64,000 bases of DNA. Origin: Enterovibrio norvegicus DSM 15893 (GTDB lineage Bacteria; Pseudomonadota; Gammaproteobacteria; Enterobacterales; Vibrionaceae). The notes under the pieces were generated by a model. That model saw only the letters and a list, made by a program, of their open reading frames with translations. It was not told the DNA's origin and searched no databases. Every line of letters starts with the position of its first letter. The first letter of the stretch is position 1. Position numbers and translations under genes: made by a program. Shown here piece after piece: positions 1 through 9,862 of this stretch. The stretch spans positions 1 to 64,000 of the forward strand of contig NZ_FOWR01000018.1 in the NCBI RefSeq assembly GCF_900115495.1, read 5' to 3'.

Positions 1-281
1 ATTCAATTATCCTGATGATATTCGCAAAGCGATATACACCACCAATGCGATTGAATCGCTCAACAGCGTTATCCGTAGGGCTATCAAAAAGCGAAAAGTA
101 TTCCCAAGTGATGATGCGGCAAGGAAGATGGTGTACCTGGCCATCAAGGACGCCAGCAAGAAATGGACGATGCCGATTCGAAACTGGCGTCAGGCGATGA
201 GTCGATTTATTATCGAGTTCGGGGAGCGCCTCGAAAAGCATATTAACTAAATGGCAGTTACACAGAATCTGTTACAGGCTC
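1..281 (+). mobile_element. IS256-family element, right end only
   Basis: The window opens inside an insertion sequence: the C-terminus of a mutator-type transposase, followed by about 30 bases ending near ACAGGCTC that look like the right terminal repeat of an IS256-family element. The left end is outside the window, so I cannot tell whether the element is intact or what target duplication it made. The exact end at 281 is an estimate from the look of the terminal repeat. Confidence 0.7.
2..250 (+). CDS. IS256-family transposase, C-terminal fragment
   Basis: An open frame enters from the left edge and ends at TAA 248-250. The visible 82 residues contain TTNAIESLNSVIRRAIKKR followed by a region rich in Lys, Trp and Arg (KKWTMPIRNWRQAM), a strong signature of the C-terminal part of mutator/IS256 transposases, where the conserved Glu of the DDE triad lies in the NAIES segment. 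The N-terminal catalytic part is cut off by the window. The reading frame shows no break. Confidence 0.85.
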   Translation, partial: FNYPDDIRKAIYTTNAIESLNSVIRRAIKKRKVFPSDDAARKMVYLAIKDASKKWTMPIRNWRQAMSRFIIEFGERLEKHIN

Positions 282-390
282 GTTACGAACAATAACCGTC
301 AAGTTCTTATTTTCAGCTCTTGCTCTAATCTGCTCTTTCTCGACACTCGAAACTCGCCATCTGGCGCTTCCCGCTCTCCCGCTCTTCACC

Positions 391-1608
391 CTAATCCGCT
401 AACGCCGTCGTAATCACGATCTTACTTTCCAGCGTCTTATGCACCGGACACTTATCCGCAATTTCCAGCAAGCGCTGACGTTGTTCTTCCGTCAAATCGC
501 CCACCAGCTCGATGTTGCGCGACAGCACTTCGACTTTCGAATCCTCTTCATCGCAGTGCTCACAATCCGCGCCGTGTTGGCGGCTGTGGGACAGCGTGAC
601 TTTCACATCGTCCAATGGGAGTTTCTTGCGATTGGCATACATGCGAATGGTCATGGAGGTACACGCACCGAGTCCTGCCAGCACATGCTCGTAAGGATCG
701 GGGCCAAGGTTATCACCGCCAAAATCAACGGGTTCATCCATAAACCATTGGTGATGGTCAGTCTGAATGGTGCGCGTAAAGGCTTTGTTGTGTTCACTCA
801 CCAGCACTTCGCCGCGTGTGACGCCAGCATCTGCTTCTTTGATGGGCGAGGCTTTATCGATGTAGCGTTGCGACCACGCTGCAATGAGCTCAGCCACGTA
901 TTGCGCATCATCCTTGTTCGAGAGCAGGTGATCGGCAGTGTCCAAGGTAACAAAGCTTTTCGGGTGTTTGGCACGGGTATAAATCTTTTCTGCCTCTTTG
1001 ATAAGCACGATGCTGTCTATGGGCGAATGCATCACCAGCAGAGGAACACGCAGGTTTTCGATGTCATCGTTCTCGGCGCGAATGTCATCAAGGAATTGTT
1101 TTTTGATGGTAAACGGACGACCTGCAAGGCTCACTTCCGCCTGCCCTTCTGCATCAATGTTCTCAACGTGTGCCGCGAATTGCTTCGACACGTGTTCTGC
1201 ATCCGCAGGCGCGCCCACTGTGGCTACCGCTGACACTTCAGGAATACGATGCGCCGCTGACAATACCGCGCGACCACCCAGGCTGTGTCCGATCAGAAGC
1301 AGCGGCGCTTCATAGTTGTCGCGCAAAAAATCTGCCGCCGCCACAAGGTCGTCAACATTCGATGAAAAATTGGTGTTTTCAAAATCACCGTCACTGCCAC
1401 CAAGGCCAGTGAAATCAAATCGAAAGACAGCAAAACCAATGTTCACCAAAGCGCGTGAAATGCGAGATGCCGCCGCCACATCTTTGCCACAGGTAAAGCA
1501 GTGGGCGAATAGCGCATACCCGCGCACGTTTTGATCTGGGGTTTCTAGCAAGCCAGCAAGCTCTAACCCGCCGCTTGTGAAGGTCACTTTATTGCGTTTT
1601 CCAGCCAT
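391..1608 (-). CDS. bifunctional alpha/beta hydrolase - OsmC family protein
   Basis: The 405-residue product fuses two domains. Residues 1-250 form an alpha/beta hydrolase with a GHSLGG nucleophile elbow (Ser109) and an HCFTCGKD segment near residue 36. Residues 260-405 form an OsmC/Ohr-like domain with both conserved peroxidatic cysteines, in GACTS and in CPVHKTL. OsmC proteins reduce organic peroxides with thiol cofactors; the substrate of the hydrolase half is unknown. The fusion is a recognised architecture in proteobacteria. The ATG at 1608 follows AGGAGAGAAG. It appears to be a single-gene unit between the IS remnant and the polyamine genes. Confidence 0.88.
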   Translation of the reverse strand: MAGKRNKVTFTSGGLELAGLLETPDQNVRGYALFAHCFTCGKDVAAASRISRALVNIGFAVFRFDFTGLGGSDGDFENTNFSSNVDDLVAAADFLRDNYEAPLLLIGHSLGGRAVLSAAHRIPEVSAVATVGAPADAEHVSKQFAAHVENIDAEGQAEVSLAGRPFTIKKQFLDDIRAENDDIENLRVPLLVMHSPIDSIVLIKEAEKIYTRAKHPKSFVTLDTADHLLSNKDDAQYVAELIAAWSQRYIDKASPIKEADAGVTRGEVLVSEHNKAFTRTIQTDHHQWFMDEPVDFGGDNLGPDPYEHVLAGLGACTSMTIRMYANRKKLPLDDVKVTLSHSRQHGADCEHCDEEDSKVEVLSRNIELVGDLTEEQRQRLLEIADKCPVHKTLESKIVITTALAD

Positions 1609-1768
1609 TCTTCTCTCCTGATTAGCAAGCGCCCGTCAAAGACACCTTCTCTGCTTGTTAGACATCGCCTTGCGGGCTGGATTGTTGCAAACCCTGCGAG
1701 GCGTACTGTCAGAGTACTTGGATACTAAAAAGACCGGTGAACGAAAAAAGTATGACAACACATCTAAA

Positions 1769-1790
1769 ACTTACTTATGAGAAAGTAAGT
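1769..1790 (-). terminator. possible weak terminator after the PuuB-like gene
   Basis: An 8-bp perfect inverted repeat (ACTTACTT / AAGTAAGT, loop of 6) lies downstream of the oxidoreductase stop. On the minus strand it is followed by TTTAG, a short U tract. The stem is AT-rich, so it is a weak candidate. Confidence 0.35.
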
Positions 1791-1836
1791 CACTGAATTT
1801 ATTATTTAAAAATCAATGTCGGCGTGAAAAATTGAG

Positions 1837-3141
1837 CTACTGAAGCACTTCTTTGATTCGATGATACGTCATGCCGATGGCGAGCAGCGGTGAACGAAGC
1901 AGTGGGCCACCCGGAAATGTCATGTGTTTCACGCGCGCAAACACATCAAAGCGTTCCGCAGTGCCCGATATGGCTTCTGCAATCACTTTTCCCGCCATGT
2001 GTGTCGCGTTCACGCCATGCCCAGAGTAAGCCTGCGCGTAAAAGATATTGGGGGAATCTGGCAGGGTACCGATTTGAGGCAATCTATTTGCGCCGATACC
2101 GATCATTCCGCCCCACTCAAAGTCGATGTTAATGCCTTTTAGTGCAGGGAAGACGCGCTCTAAATTCGGCAACAATGCGCCAGTGATGTCTTTCGGGTCT
2201 TTGCCGGAATAGGTGCATAACCCGCCAAATAAGAGGCGATTATCGCCCGAGAGGTGGTAGTAATCCAACGCAATGCTTAAATCCGCAAACGCCATATTTT
2301 GAGGAATGGTCTGGCGAACTTGTTCGTCGGTTAAAGGCTCTGTGGCAATGATATAGCTTCCCGCAGGCAACACCTTCCCACCAATATAGGGCTCAAGTTT
2401 ATGGCCAATATACGCATTGCCCGCCAGTAATAGATACCGGCAGGTCACTTGCCCTTTTTCGGTTTTCACCACAGGCTTGTCACCTTTCGTGATGCTCACG
2501 GCGCCGCTGTCTTCAAAGATTTGCACGCCCAATGACGCTGCGGCGACCGCTTCGCCCGCCACTAAGTTGAGTGGGTGTAAGTGACCACTTCCCATGTCGA
2601 GCATGCCGCCCGTATAGCGATCTGATCCAATCACATCTGCTAGGTCTGCTTTGCTCAACATTTTAATGTCATGGGGATAGCCCGATGCCGTTAACGCATC
2701 GAAGTCTTCTTGCAGCTCTTTGATGTGTGCCGGCTTTAACGCAAGATCGCAATAGCCCATCGCCAGATCGCAGTCGATATTGAATTCACCCGCACGATCT
2801 TTGACGATCTGCACCGCTTCCACGCCCATTTGGTTGATGGCGTCTACGCCTTCGCGACCAATTTGGTTGGTGAACTGCTCGATGCCGTGGCCGATGCCAC
2901 GAATCAACTCCCCGCCATTTCGACCCGATGCGCCCCAGCCCACCTTGTTCGATTCAAGTAACACCACGGAATAGCCACGCTGCGCCAATTCAATCGCGCT
3001 GTTCACGCCACTGAACCCGCCGCCCACGATGCACACATCGGCAGAAATGGATTCTGATAATTGCGGATAACGTTGCGGGTATTTTGCTGTCGCTGCGTAG
3101 TAAGACGACGTGTGCGGCAGGTTTGTTGTCGCGGTGCGCAT
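1837..3141 (-). CDS. FAD-dependent oxidoreductase, gamma-glutamylputrescine oxidase-like (second copy)
   Basis: This 434-residue protein has a DAO-fold FAD-binding N-terminus with GGGFSG at residues 40-45, then a GWGASGRNGGE segment typical of PuuB-type amine oxidases. PuuB oxidises gamma-glutamylputrescine to the aldehyde, releasing ammonia and peroxide. I place the start at ATG 3141, because GAGG sits 8 bases upstream and the frame before it is short and has no ribosome site. A paralogue lies at 4015-5358 on the other side of puuR. A near-consensus PuuR operator lies just upstream of the start, so repression by PuuR is likely. The precise substrate (gamma-glutamyl amine or another amine) is uncertain. 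Confidence 0.82.
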   Translation of the reverse strand: MRTATTNLPHTSSYYAATAKYPQRYPQLSESISADVCIVGGGFSGVNSAIELAQRGYSVVLLESNKVGWGASGRNGGELIRGIGHGIEQFTNQIGREGVDAINQMGVEAVQIVKDRAGEFNIDCDLAMGYCDLALKPAHIKELQEDFDALTASGYPHDIKMLSKADLADVIGSDRYTGGMLDMGSGHLHPLNLVAGEAVAAASLGVQIFEDSGAVSITKGDKPVVKTEKGQVTCRYLLLAGNAYIGHKLEPYIGGKVLPAGSYIIATEPLTDEQVRQTIPQNMAFADLSIALDYYHLSGDNRLLFGGLCTYSGKDPKDITGALLPNLERVFPALKGINIDFEWGGMIGIGANRLPQIGTLPDSPNIFYAQAYSGHGVNATHMAGKVIAEAISGTAERFDVFARVKHMTFPGGPLLRSPLLAIGMTYHRIKEVLQ

Positions 3142-3158
3142 GGCGGCATCCTCAATGT

Positions 3159-3173
3159 AAAATATAATTAACA
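3159..3173. promoter_or_regulatory. candidate PuuR operator
   Basis: The plus strand reads AAAATATAATTAACA, which matches the E. coli PuuR recognition sequence as I recall it (AAAATATAATGAACA) at 14 of 15 positions. It lies 18 bases before the ATG of the PuuB-like gene, in the space shared with the divergent puuR gene, where a repressor could control both. Confidence 0.7.
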
Positions 3174-3363
3174 AAGACTAACGCATTCATTGGTTTTCGT
3201 TGTCGCGTTTGGTCTCAATTCTTATTGGTTGCTCACAAAACACTTGATTACCCACCGTGAGTCAGTAGGATCTCATGTTCAAAATCTATTACAGTTATCT
3301 GTGAGTATCTCGGGATTCGGGCGTGCTCGACCACTTTTAAGAACAAAAAAGGAGACGCTGACA

Positions 3364-3912
3364 TTGGATATCGGTGCCAACCTTAAAGCAATAAGAAAGA
3401 GCCGTGGCTTGTCCCAACGCGAACTCGCAAAACGCGCGGGCGTCACCAACAGCACCATCTCTATGATTGAGAAAAACAGCGTCAGCCCTTCAGTAAGCTC
3501 CCTCAAAAAGGTGCTCTCCGGCATTCCTATGTCACTGGTGGAATTCTTTTCTGCCGATATCGCGGAGGCAGACACCGCGCCCGTTGTTTATCGCCAAGAA
3601 GACCTTCTTGAAATCGGCTCTGACGACGTTTCCATGAAAGTTGTGGGTAAAGCCTTTCCCAACCGCGCCTTGTCCGTACTATCCGAAATCTATCCGCCCA
3701 ACACCAACTCAGGTGATGACATGCTTCAGCATGACGGTGAAGAATCTGGCATTGTGATCGAAGGTCGCCTTGAACTGACAGTCGGTGATGACGTTTTTGT
3801 GCTTGAAGCCGGCGATAGCTATTACTTCGACAGTAACCGACCGCACCGTTTCGCCAATCCTTTTGAGGAAACCTGTCGCATTTTCAGCGCGACAACCCCT
3901 GCAAACTTCTGA
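3364..3912 (+). CDS. puuR: PuuR-type repressor (XRE HTH plus cupin)
   Basis: The 182-residue protein has an N-terminal Cro/C1-type helix-turn-helix (GLSQRELAKRAGVTNSTISM) and a C-terminal cupin domain with GEESGIVIEGRLELTVGDD and a terminal CRIFSATTPANF. Both halves align well with E. coli PuuR (185 residues), which represses puu genes and is released by putrescine. An open frame extends back to 3190, but the only good ribosome site is AAGGAG at 3349-3354, so I choose TTG at 3364, 9 bases downstream. It is the only plus-strand gene inside a block of minus-strand polyamine genes. Confidence 0.88.
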   Translation: MDIGANLKAIRKSRGLSQRELAKRAGVTNSTISMIEKNSVSPSVSSLKKVLSGIPMSLVEFFSADIAEADTAPVVYRQEDLLEIGSDDVSMKVVGKAFPNRALSVLSEIYPPNTNSGDDMLQHDGEESGIVIEGRLELTVGDDVFVLEAGDSYYFDSNRPHRFANPFEETCRIFSATTPANF

Positions 3913-4014
3913 TGGCTTTTGCCGTCAATTACGCCGCATTCAAATCGCTGAATGCATCGCCTCCAGCCGCTTAGTTGTGGAGGCGATGAGTAAAACAATG
4001 CACAACACTTGGCT

Positions 4015-5358
4015 TCAAATACCAAACTTATCCCGCACTGTGTAATACCACGCCCCTAACATCGAAAACGGTACGCGCAGCATGTGCCCACCGGGGAACG
4101 GCAAGTGTGGTAAAGACGCAAAGGCATCAAAACGCTCGGCTTGCCCTTTCAGTACTTCCGACATCAGCCGTCCCGCAAGGTGCGTGTAGGTGACGCCATG
4201 ACCACTGCAACCTTGGGAATAGTAGATATTGTTGCCAATGCGCCCGACTTGCGGCAAGCGAGATAAGGTCATTAAGAAGTTGCCCGTCCAGCTATAGTCG
4301 ATTTTCACGTTTTCCAGCTGGGGGAAGGTCTTGAGCATTTTGGGGCGAATGATGGCGTTAATGTCTGAAGGGTCACGCGCGCCATACACCACGCCGCCAC
4401 CATAAATCAGGCGTTTGTCGCCGGATAAACGGTAATAATCGAGTAAGTAATTACAATCTTCTACGCAATAATCTTGCGGTAAAATGGCTGAAGCTTGTTC
4501 GTCTGACAACGGCTCTGTTGCAATCACTTGTGTACCGCAAGGCATGGACTTGGCTTTCAGCTCAGGCACAAGCCCACCAAGGTACGCATTCCCCGCCACG
4601 ATCAGAAACGAGGCTGTCACTGACCCTTTTTCGGTGAATACTTTGACCGGTTCGCCGCGTTCAACGCGCACAACCGCCGAGTCTTCGTAGATTTTACCGC
4701 CAAGGCTTTCAACGGCTGCCGCTTCCCCTAAGGCGAGGTTTAACGGATGAATATGACCGCCACTTTTGTCGAGTAAGCCACCCACGTACTGGTCGGTATC
4801 CACCACATTGCGCATGTCAGATTGAGAGAGCATTTCAAGTTGGTCGTTTCCATAACGCTCCCACAATGCTTTTTGGTGCTGAATCTCTTTAAGCTGTTTG
4901 TCGTTTAGTGCGGCAAAAACGCCACCGTCTTTGAGGTCACAGCGGATGCCGTATTTTTCAACGCGCTCACGGATAATACGCCCGCCCTCAAAGGCCATGT
5001 CACCAAACAGGGCCGCATCTTTTTTGCCGACGGTTTTCTCAATGACATCAATGTCGCGGCTGTAGCTGTTAACGATCTGTCCGCCATTTCGACCTGACGC
5101 CCCCCACCCCACGCGCGCGGCTTCAAGCACGGTGACACGAAAGCCCGCCTCAAGCAGATGCAAAGCGGACGACAAGCCCGTGTAACCGGCGCCGATAATG
5201 CAGACATCCGTTTCGATGTCTGCGGTTAACGCATCGCGAACCGGAGAAGGGTTGGCAGACGCCGCGTAATACGAAGGCGCATGCTCTACGGCTGCATCAA
5301 CGATCCCAGACGCCGCAGCGCCTGCATCGTGTTCACTCGAACGTGTTTGTTCCAGCAT
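4015..5358 (-). CDS. puuB: gamma-glutamylputrescine oxidase-like FAD oxidoreductase
   Basis: The 447-residue DAO-family protein has GAGYTG at residues 56-61 and GWGASGRNGGQ following the first Rossmann unit. PuuB oxidises gamma-glutamylputrescine in the cytoplasm, the second step of the Puu pathway. The start at 5358 follows AGGGAAG. It is the last gene of the minus-strand run behind potFGHI, separated from potI by 115 bases that hold a 7-bp tandem repeat. It is similar in length and motif order to the copy at 1837-3141, so one of the two may act on another amine. Confidence 0.84.
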   Translation of the reverse strand: MLEQTRSSEHDAGAAASGIVDAAVEHAPSYYAASANPSPVRDALTADIETDVCIIGAGYTGLSSALHLLEAGFRVTVLEAARVGWGASGRNGGQIVNSYSRDIDVIEKTVGKKDAALFGDMAFEGGRIIRERVEKYGIRCDLKDGGVFAALNDKQLKEIQHQKALWERYGNDQLEMLSQSDMRNVVDTDQYVGGLLDKSGGHIHPLNLALGEAAAVESLGGKIYEDSAVVRVERGEPVKVFTEKGSVTASFLIVAGNAYLGGLVPELKAKSMPCGTQVIATEPLSDEQASAILPQDYCVEDCNYLLDYYRLSGDKRLIYGGGVVYGARDPSDINAIIRPKMLKTFPQLENVKIDYSWTGNFLMTLSRLPQVGRIGNNIYYSQGCSGHGVTYTHLAGRLMSEVLKGQAERFDAFASLPHLPFPGGHMLRVPFSMLGAWYYTVRDKFGI

Positions 5359-5426
5359 GATGTTATCTTCCCTACATGAAAAAACGCTTAACGGTTATTT
5401 ACGGTTTCAGGTCTAACGTCTTTGGA

Positions 5427-5452
5427 TCCTGGGTCCTGGGTCCTGGGTCCTG
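5427..5452. repeat. 7-bp tandem repeat, 3.7 copies
   Basis: The unit TCCTGGG occurs three times without interruption and is followed by TCCTG. The tract lies between the end of potI and the start of the PuuB-like gene, outside any reading frame. Short tandem units of this kind can change copy number by slippage. Confidence 0.9.
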
Positions 5453-5473
5453 AAGCAAATTATCAGGTTCTGG

Positions 5474-6316
5474 TTATGACGCCGGCAGGTCTTCATTCAT
5501 TCGTTTCATGTCTTCCAAGGATTTCCGTTCAGCGCGACGCGCCACGTACCAAGAAAGAAACGCGAACAAAGAAACGGCCAGAATAATCAGGGTCGCGAGT
5601 GCATTGATTTTCGGCGACACGCCTAGCCTGACAGACGAGAACACCACCATTGGCAAGGTCGTTGAACCGGGGCCAGAGACAAAGCTTGCGATCACCAAGT
5701 CATCAAGCGACAAGCTAAAACTCAGTAACCACCCCGCCACCAGCGCAGGCGCTATCATGGGCACAGTGATCACAAAGAAGACCTTCAGCGGCGTTGCACC
5801 TAAATCCATACCGGCTTCTTCAATAGAAAAATCGAGTTCCCGCAACCGCGATGACACCACCACAGCCACATAAGCCGCACAAAATGTAGAGTGTGCAATC
5901 CACACCGTCGTCATGCCGCGCTCGGCTGGCCAGCCGAACAGCTCGCCCATTTGCACGAACAAAAGCAACAGCGACAAACCGATGATCACATCTGGCATCA
6001 CCAAAGGTGCGGTGATCATATTTGATAGGCTTAAACGTCCCCATGAGCGTCTAAATCGCGTCATGACGAACGCTGCCAATGTGCCAATGATGACCGCCAT
6101 GGTTGAGCTATAAAACGCGATACGAAGGCTTGTCCAAACGGCTTGCAGAATCTGTTCATCTTTAAAAAGTTCTGCATACCACTTAGGTGAGAATCCCCCC
6201 CATACAGTCACAAGCTTTGACGCATTGAAAGAGTAAATCACCAAGATCAGCATGGGCAGATAGAGGAACACCAACCCGACCCAGAGCATCACGGTAGAAA
6301 ATTGCCAACGTTTCAT
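5474..6316 (-). CDS. potI: putrescine ABC transporter permease PotI
   Basis: This 280-residue inner-membrane protein begins with a long hydrophobic helix (VMLWVGLVFLYLPMLILVIY) and carries the permease loop near EEAGMDLGATPLKVFF, matching the EAA motif that docks on the ATPase. Five or six membrane segments are visible. It is the second permease of the PotFGHI importer and pairs with PotH. Its start overlaps the end of potH by 4 bases (6313-6316), which implies translational coupling. Confidence 0.92.
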   Translation of the reverse strand: MKRWQFSTVMLWVGLVFLYLPMLILVIYSFNASKLVTVWGGFSPKWYAELFKDEQILQAVWTSLRIAFYSSTMAVIIGTLAAFVMTRFRRSWGRLSLSNMITAPLVMPDVIIGLSLLLLFVQMGELFGWPAERGMTTVWIAHSTFCAAYVAVVVSSRLRELDFSIEEAGMDLGATPLKVFFVITVPMIAPALVAGWLLSFSLSLDDLVIASFVSGPGSTTLPMVVFSSVRLGVSPKINALATLIILAVSLFAFLSWYVARRAERKSLEDMKRMNEDLPAS

Positions 6317-7263
6317 CGGTCAGCCTCCATGTCTTTGGATTGATAGTGATGGAATAAGGTGATCGGAATGATCAATAGCAGCAGCATCACAATTGCCAAC
6401 GCCGATGCTACCGGCCAATCTCGGTTATTAAAGAATTCCTGCCACAGCACTTTCCCTATCATCAAGGTTTCAGGACCGCCTAGCAGTTCAGGGATCACGA
6501 ATTCGCCCACAACGGGGATAAACACCAACATGGAACCCGCAATGATGCCGCCTTTCGACAGCGGTAAGGTCACGTTCCAGAAGGTATTGAAATTGCGAGA
6601 ACCAAGATCAGACGCGGCTTCCAACAAGCTCCCATCCAGCTTCACCAAATTGGCGTACAGCGGCAGCACCATAAACGGCAGGTAGGTATACACAATGCCG
6701 ATATACACCGCGACATTCGTGTTAAGGATCTGAATGGGATCTGTGATGACACCCAGCCAGATCAGCGAACTGTTGATGATGCCCGTGTTACTCAGCAGCC
6801 CCATCCATGCGTAAACACGGATCAGAAATGACGTCCATGAAGGCAACATGATCAGCAAGAGCAGCAAGGTTTGCATACGGGCAGGAGCACGGGCGATGGC
6901 ATAAGCCATGGGATAGCCCAACAGCAAACAGCCTAACGTTGAGAAGAATGCAATTTTGAGGGAACTGAGGTATGCGAGGTAATACAAATCGTCATCAAGA
7001 ATACGGATGTAGTTTTCAAGGTTGATGGCAATTTCGAGCACTTCATCGGCGTATTGTGCGATGGCTTCATAAGGCGGAATGGCAATGGCTGCGGTCGAGA
7101 AACTGATTTTCAACACGATGGCAAACGGCAGCGCAAAGAACAACAGCAGCCAAAAGAACGGGAAGCCCATGGTGAAATGACGGCCCTTCGGAAAAAGGAC
7201 GCGTGATTTGTGTGGGGCTGCCGCTTTTGTGCCGTTTTGCATTGGGGAGGTTGAGTTTGTCAT
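6313..7263 (-). CDS. potH: putrescine ABC transporter permease PotH
   Basis: The 316-residue permease has an N-terminal cytoplasmic stretch, a first helix at FFWLLLFFALPFAIVLKISF, and an EAA-type loop (LLEAASDLGSRNFNTFW). I start it at ATG 7263, whose ATGA overlaps the stop of potG; the longer open frame has no ribosome site. PotH and PotI form the membrane channel for putrescine. Length and order (F-G-H-I) match the E. coli operon. Confidence 0.92.
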   Translation of the reverse strand: MTNSTSPMQNGTKAAAPHKSRVLFPKGRHFTMGFPFFWLLLFFALPFAIVLKISFSTAAIAIPPYEAIAQYADEVLEIAINLENYIRILDDDLYYLAYLSSLKIAFFSTLGCLLLGYPMAYAIARAPARMQTLLLLLIMLPSWTSFLIRVYAWMGLLSNTGIINSSLIWLGVITDPIQILNTNVAVYIGIVYTYLPFMVLPLYANLVKLDGSLLEAASDLGSRNFNTFWNVTLPLSKGGIIAGSMLVFIPVVGEFVIPELLGGPETLMIGKVLWQEFFNNRDWPVASALAIVMLLLLIIPITLFHHYQSKDMEADR

Positions 7264-8411
7264 ACGCGCAACACCACACCACTGGTGGCCTCCCAACTAA
7301 TGAAGACTTCATCGTCCCATGTGGGTCTGTCTTGACGACGTGTCACATTGGCCATACTGCACATGACAATTTTATCGGTTGGCAGTTTCACGTAGTACAC
7401 CGAGGTGCCGCCCAAATACGCGATATCGTGAACAATGCCTTTCGCCCAATTGTATTGCTCGTCAGGTTGGTCACGCCCGATTAAGGCTTTTTCTGGTCTC
7501 ACCGCCAACCACACCTTTTTGTCCTCAAGGTTGGTAGCAACACCATAACCCACATACATTGGTTGCGGCGTTTCTTGTGAATCAATGATGCAATGGTCCG
7601 TTTCGTCGGTAACGATTTCCCCTTCGAACAAGTTCACTGAGCCAATAAACTCAGCAATCATTCGGCTGTTCGGGCTTTCGTAGATGTCTGTCGGCGTACC
7701 TGTTTGTGCTATCCACCCTTCATGCATGATGGATATACGTCCTGCCATGGTCATGGCTTCTTCTTGGTCATGTGTCACCATCACGCAGGTCACGCCAACA
7801 CGTTCAAGAATCTCAACCACTTCTAACTGCATTTGTGTCCGCAGTTTTTTATCCAGTGCCCCCATTGGCTCATCAAGCAACAATAGCTTCGGCCGTTTAG
7901 CGAGTGAACGCGCCAACGCCACGCGCTGACGCTGACCACCTGACAGTTGATGCGGTTTCCGGTTGGCAAAGGCTTCCATCCGAACAAGACGAAGCATTTC
8001 TTCGACGTTAGCGTTGATCTCGTCTTTCTTCATCTTGTCTTGCTTCAAACCAAAGGCAATGTTCTGCGCGACGGTCATGTGCGGAAACAAGGCATAAGAC
8101 TGAAACATCATGTTGATCGGTCGATCATAGGGAGGGATATCGGTGATGTCTTCGCCATCAAGAAAAATGCGCCCGCTCGACGGTTTTTCGAAGCCCGCCA
8201 GCATGCGTAGCAAGGTCGATTTCCCCGATCCAGATCCGCCAAGCAACGAGAATATCTCGCCTCGGTCAATGGTCAATGACACATCATCAACGGCACGTAC
8301 ATCGCCAAATAGCTTGCTGACGCGATCGATTTTCAACAGCGGCTCTTGTTTCGCCGCGCCCTGCTCCGCGCCGTCTTGTAAATTACTGGGTTGCGGATTA
8401 TTGGTCGTCAT
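7260..8411 (-). CDS. potG: putrescine ABC transporter ATPase PotG
   Basis: The 383-residue ATPase shows Walker A GGSGSGKST at residues 58-66, signature LSGGQRQRVALARS, Walker B LLLLDEPMGALD, and a C-terminal TOBE-like regulatory region (residues 290-383). It energises import through PotH and PotI. It is separated from potF by 181 bases containing a strong GC hairpin, and overlaps potH by 4 bases. The family includes PotA (spermidine) and PotG (putrescine); the PotF-type neighbour and gene order favour PotG. Confidence 0.92.
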   Translation of the reverse strand: MTTNNPQPSNLQDGAEQGAAKQEPLLKIDRVSKLFGDVRAVDDVSLTIDRGEIFSLLGGSGSGKSTLLRMLAGFEKPSSGRIFLDGEDITDIPPYDRPINMMFQSYALFPHMTVAQNIAFGLKQDKMKKDEINANVEEMLRLVRMEAFANRKPHQLSGGQRQRVALARSLAKRPKLLLLDEPMGALDKKLRTQMQLEVVEILERVGVTCVMVTHDQEEAMTMAGRISIMHEGWIAQTGTPTDIYESPNSRMIAEFIGSVNLFEGEIVTDETDHCIIDSQETPQPMYVGYGVATNLEDKKVWLAVRPEKALIGRDQPDEQYNWAKGIVHDIAYLGGTSVYYVKLPTDKIVMCSMANVTRRQDRPTWDDEVFISWEATSGVVLRV

Positions 8412-8539
8412 GAGACCTCCTACTTACTGCTGCAATCGCCGTTATTGCTCTGGAAGGACAACCACCTAACATTCGACATGCCTGGGCAGCTCATTTCACT
8501 AAGTGGCTCTCCTTCGAGCGACACATCTGGTATGGAAAC

Positions 8540-8572
8540 ACGCCGCGCTAGGTCTACTGATAAGCGCGGCGT
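8540..8572 (-). promoter_or_regulatory. stable hairpin between potF and potG
   Basis: A perfect 10-bp GC-rich inverted repeat (ACGCCGCGCT / AGCGCGGCGT, loop of 13) lies between the stop of potF and the start of potG. No U tract follows on the minus strand, so it is not a classical terminator. Such hairpins between a binding-protein gene and its transporter genes often stabilise the upstream message, giving more binding protein than membrane parts; that role is inferred here. Confidence 0.6.
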
Positions 8573-8592
8573 AAAGCCTGCGACAAGTGTCG

Positions 8593-9814
<1,222 letters not shown>

Positions 9815-9862
9815 GAAATATGCGCATGATATCGTGTCCTGTCGATGTCCCTTACATTAACG

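Noticed and set aside
439-1233. 264-residue open frame antisense to the hydrolase-OsmC gene
   Set aside because: It lies wholly inside a well-supported gene, has no ribosome site or recognisable domain, and its composition (Cys-, His- and Phe-rich) is that of an antisense shadow.
3190-3363. N-terminal extension of PuuR
   Set aside because: The frame is open, but PuuR proteins start near the helix-turn-helix, and the only ribosome site is at 3349-3354.
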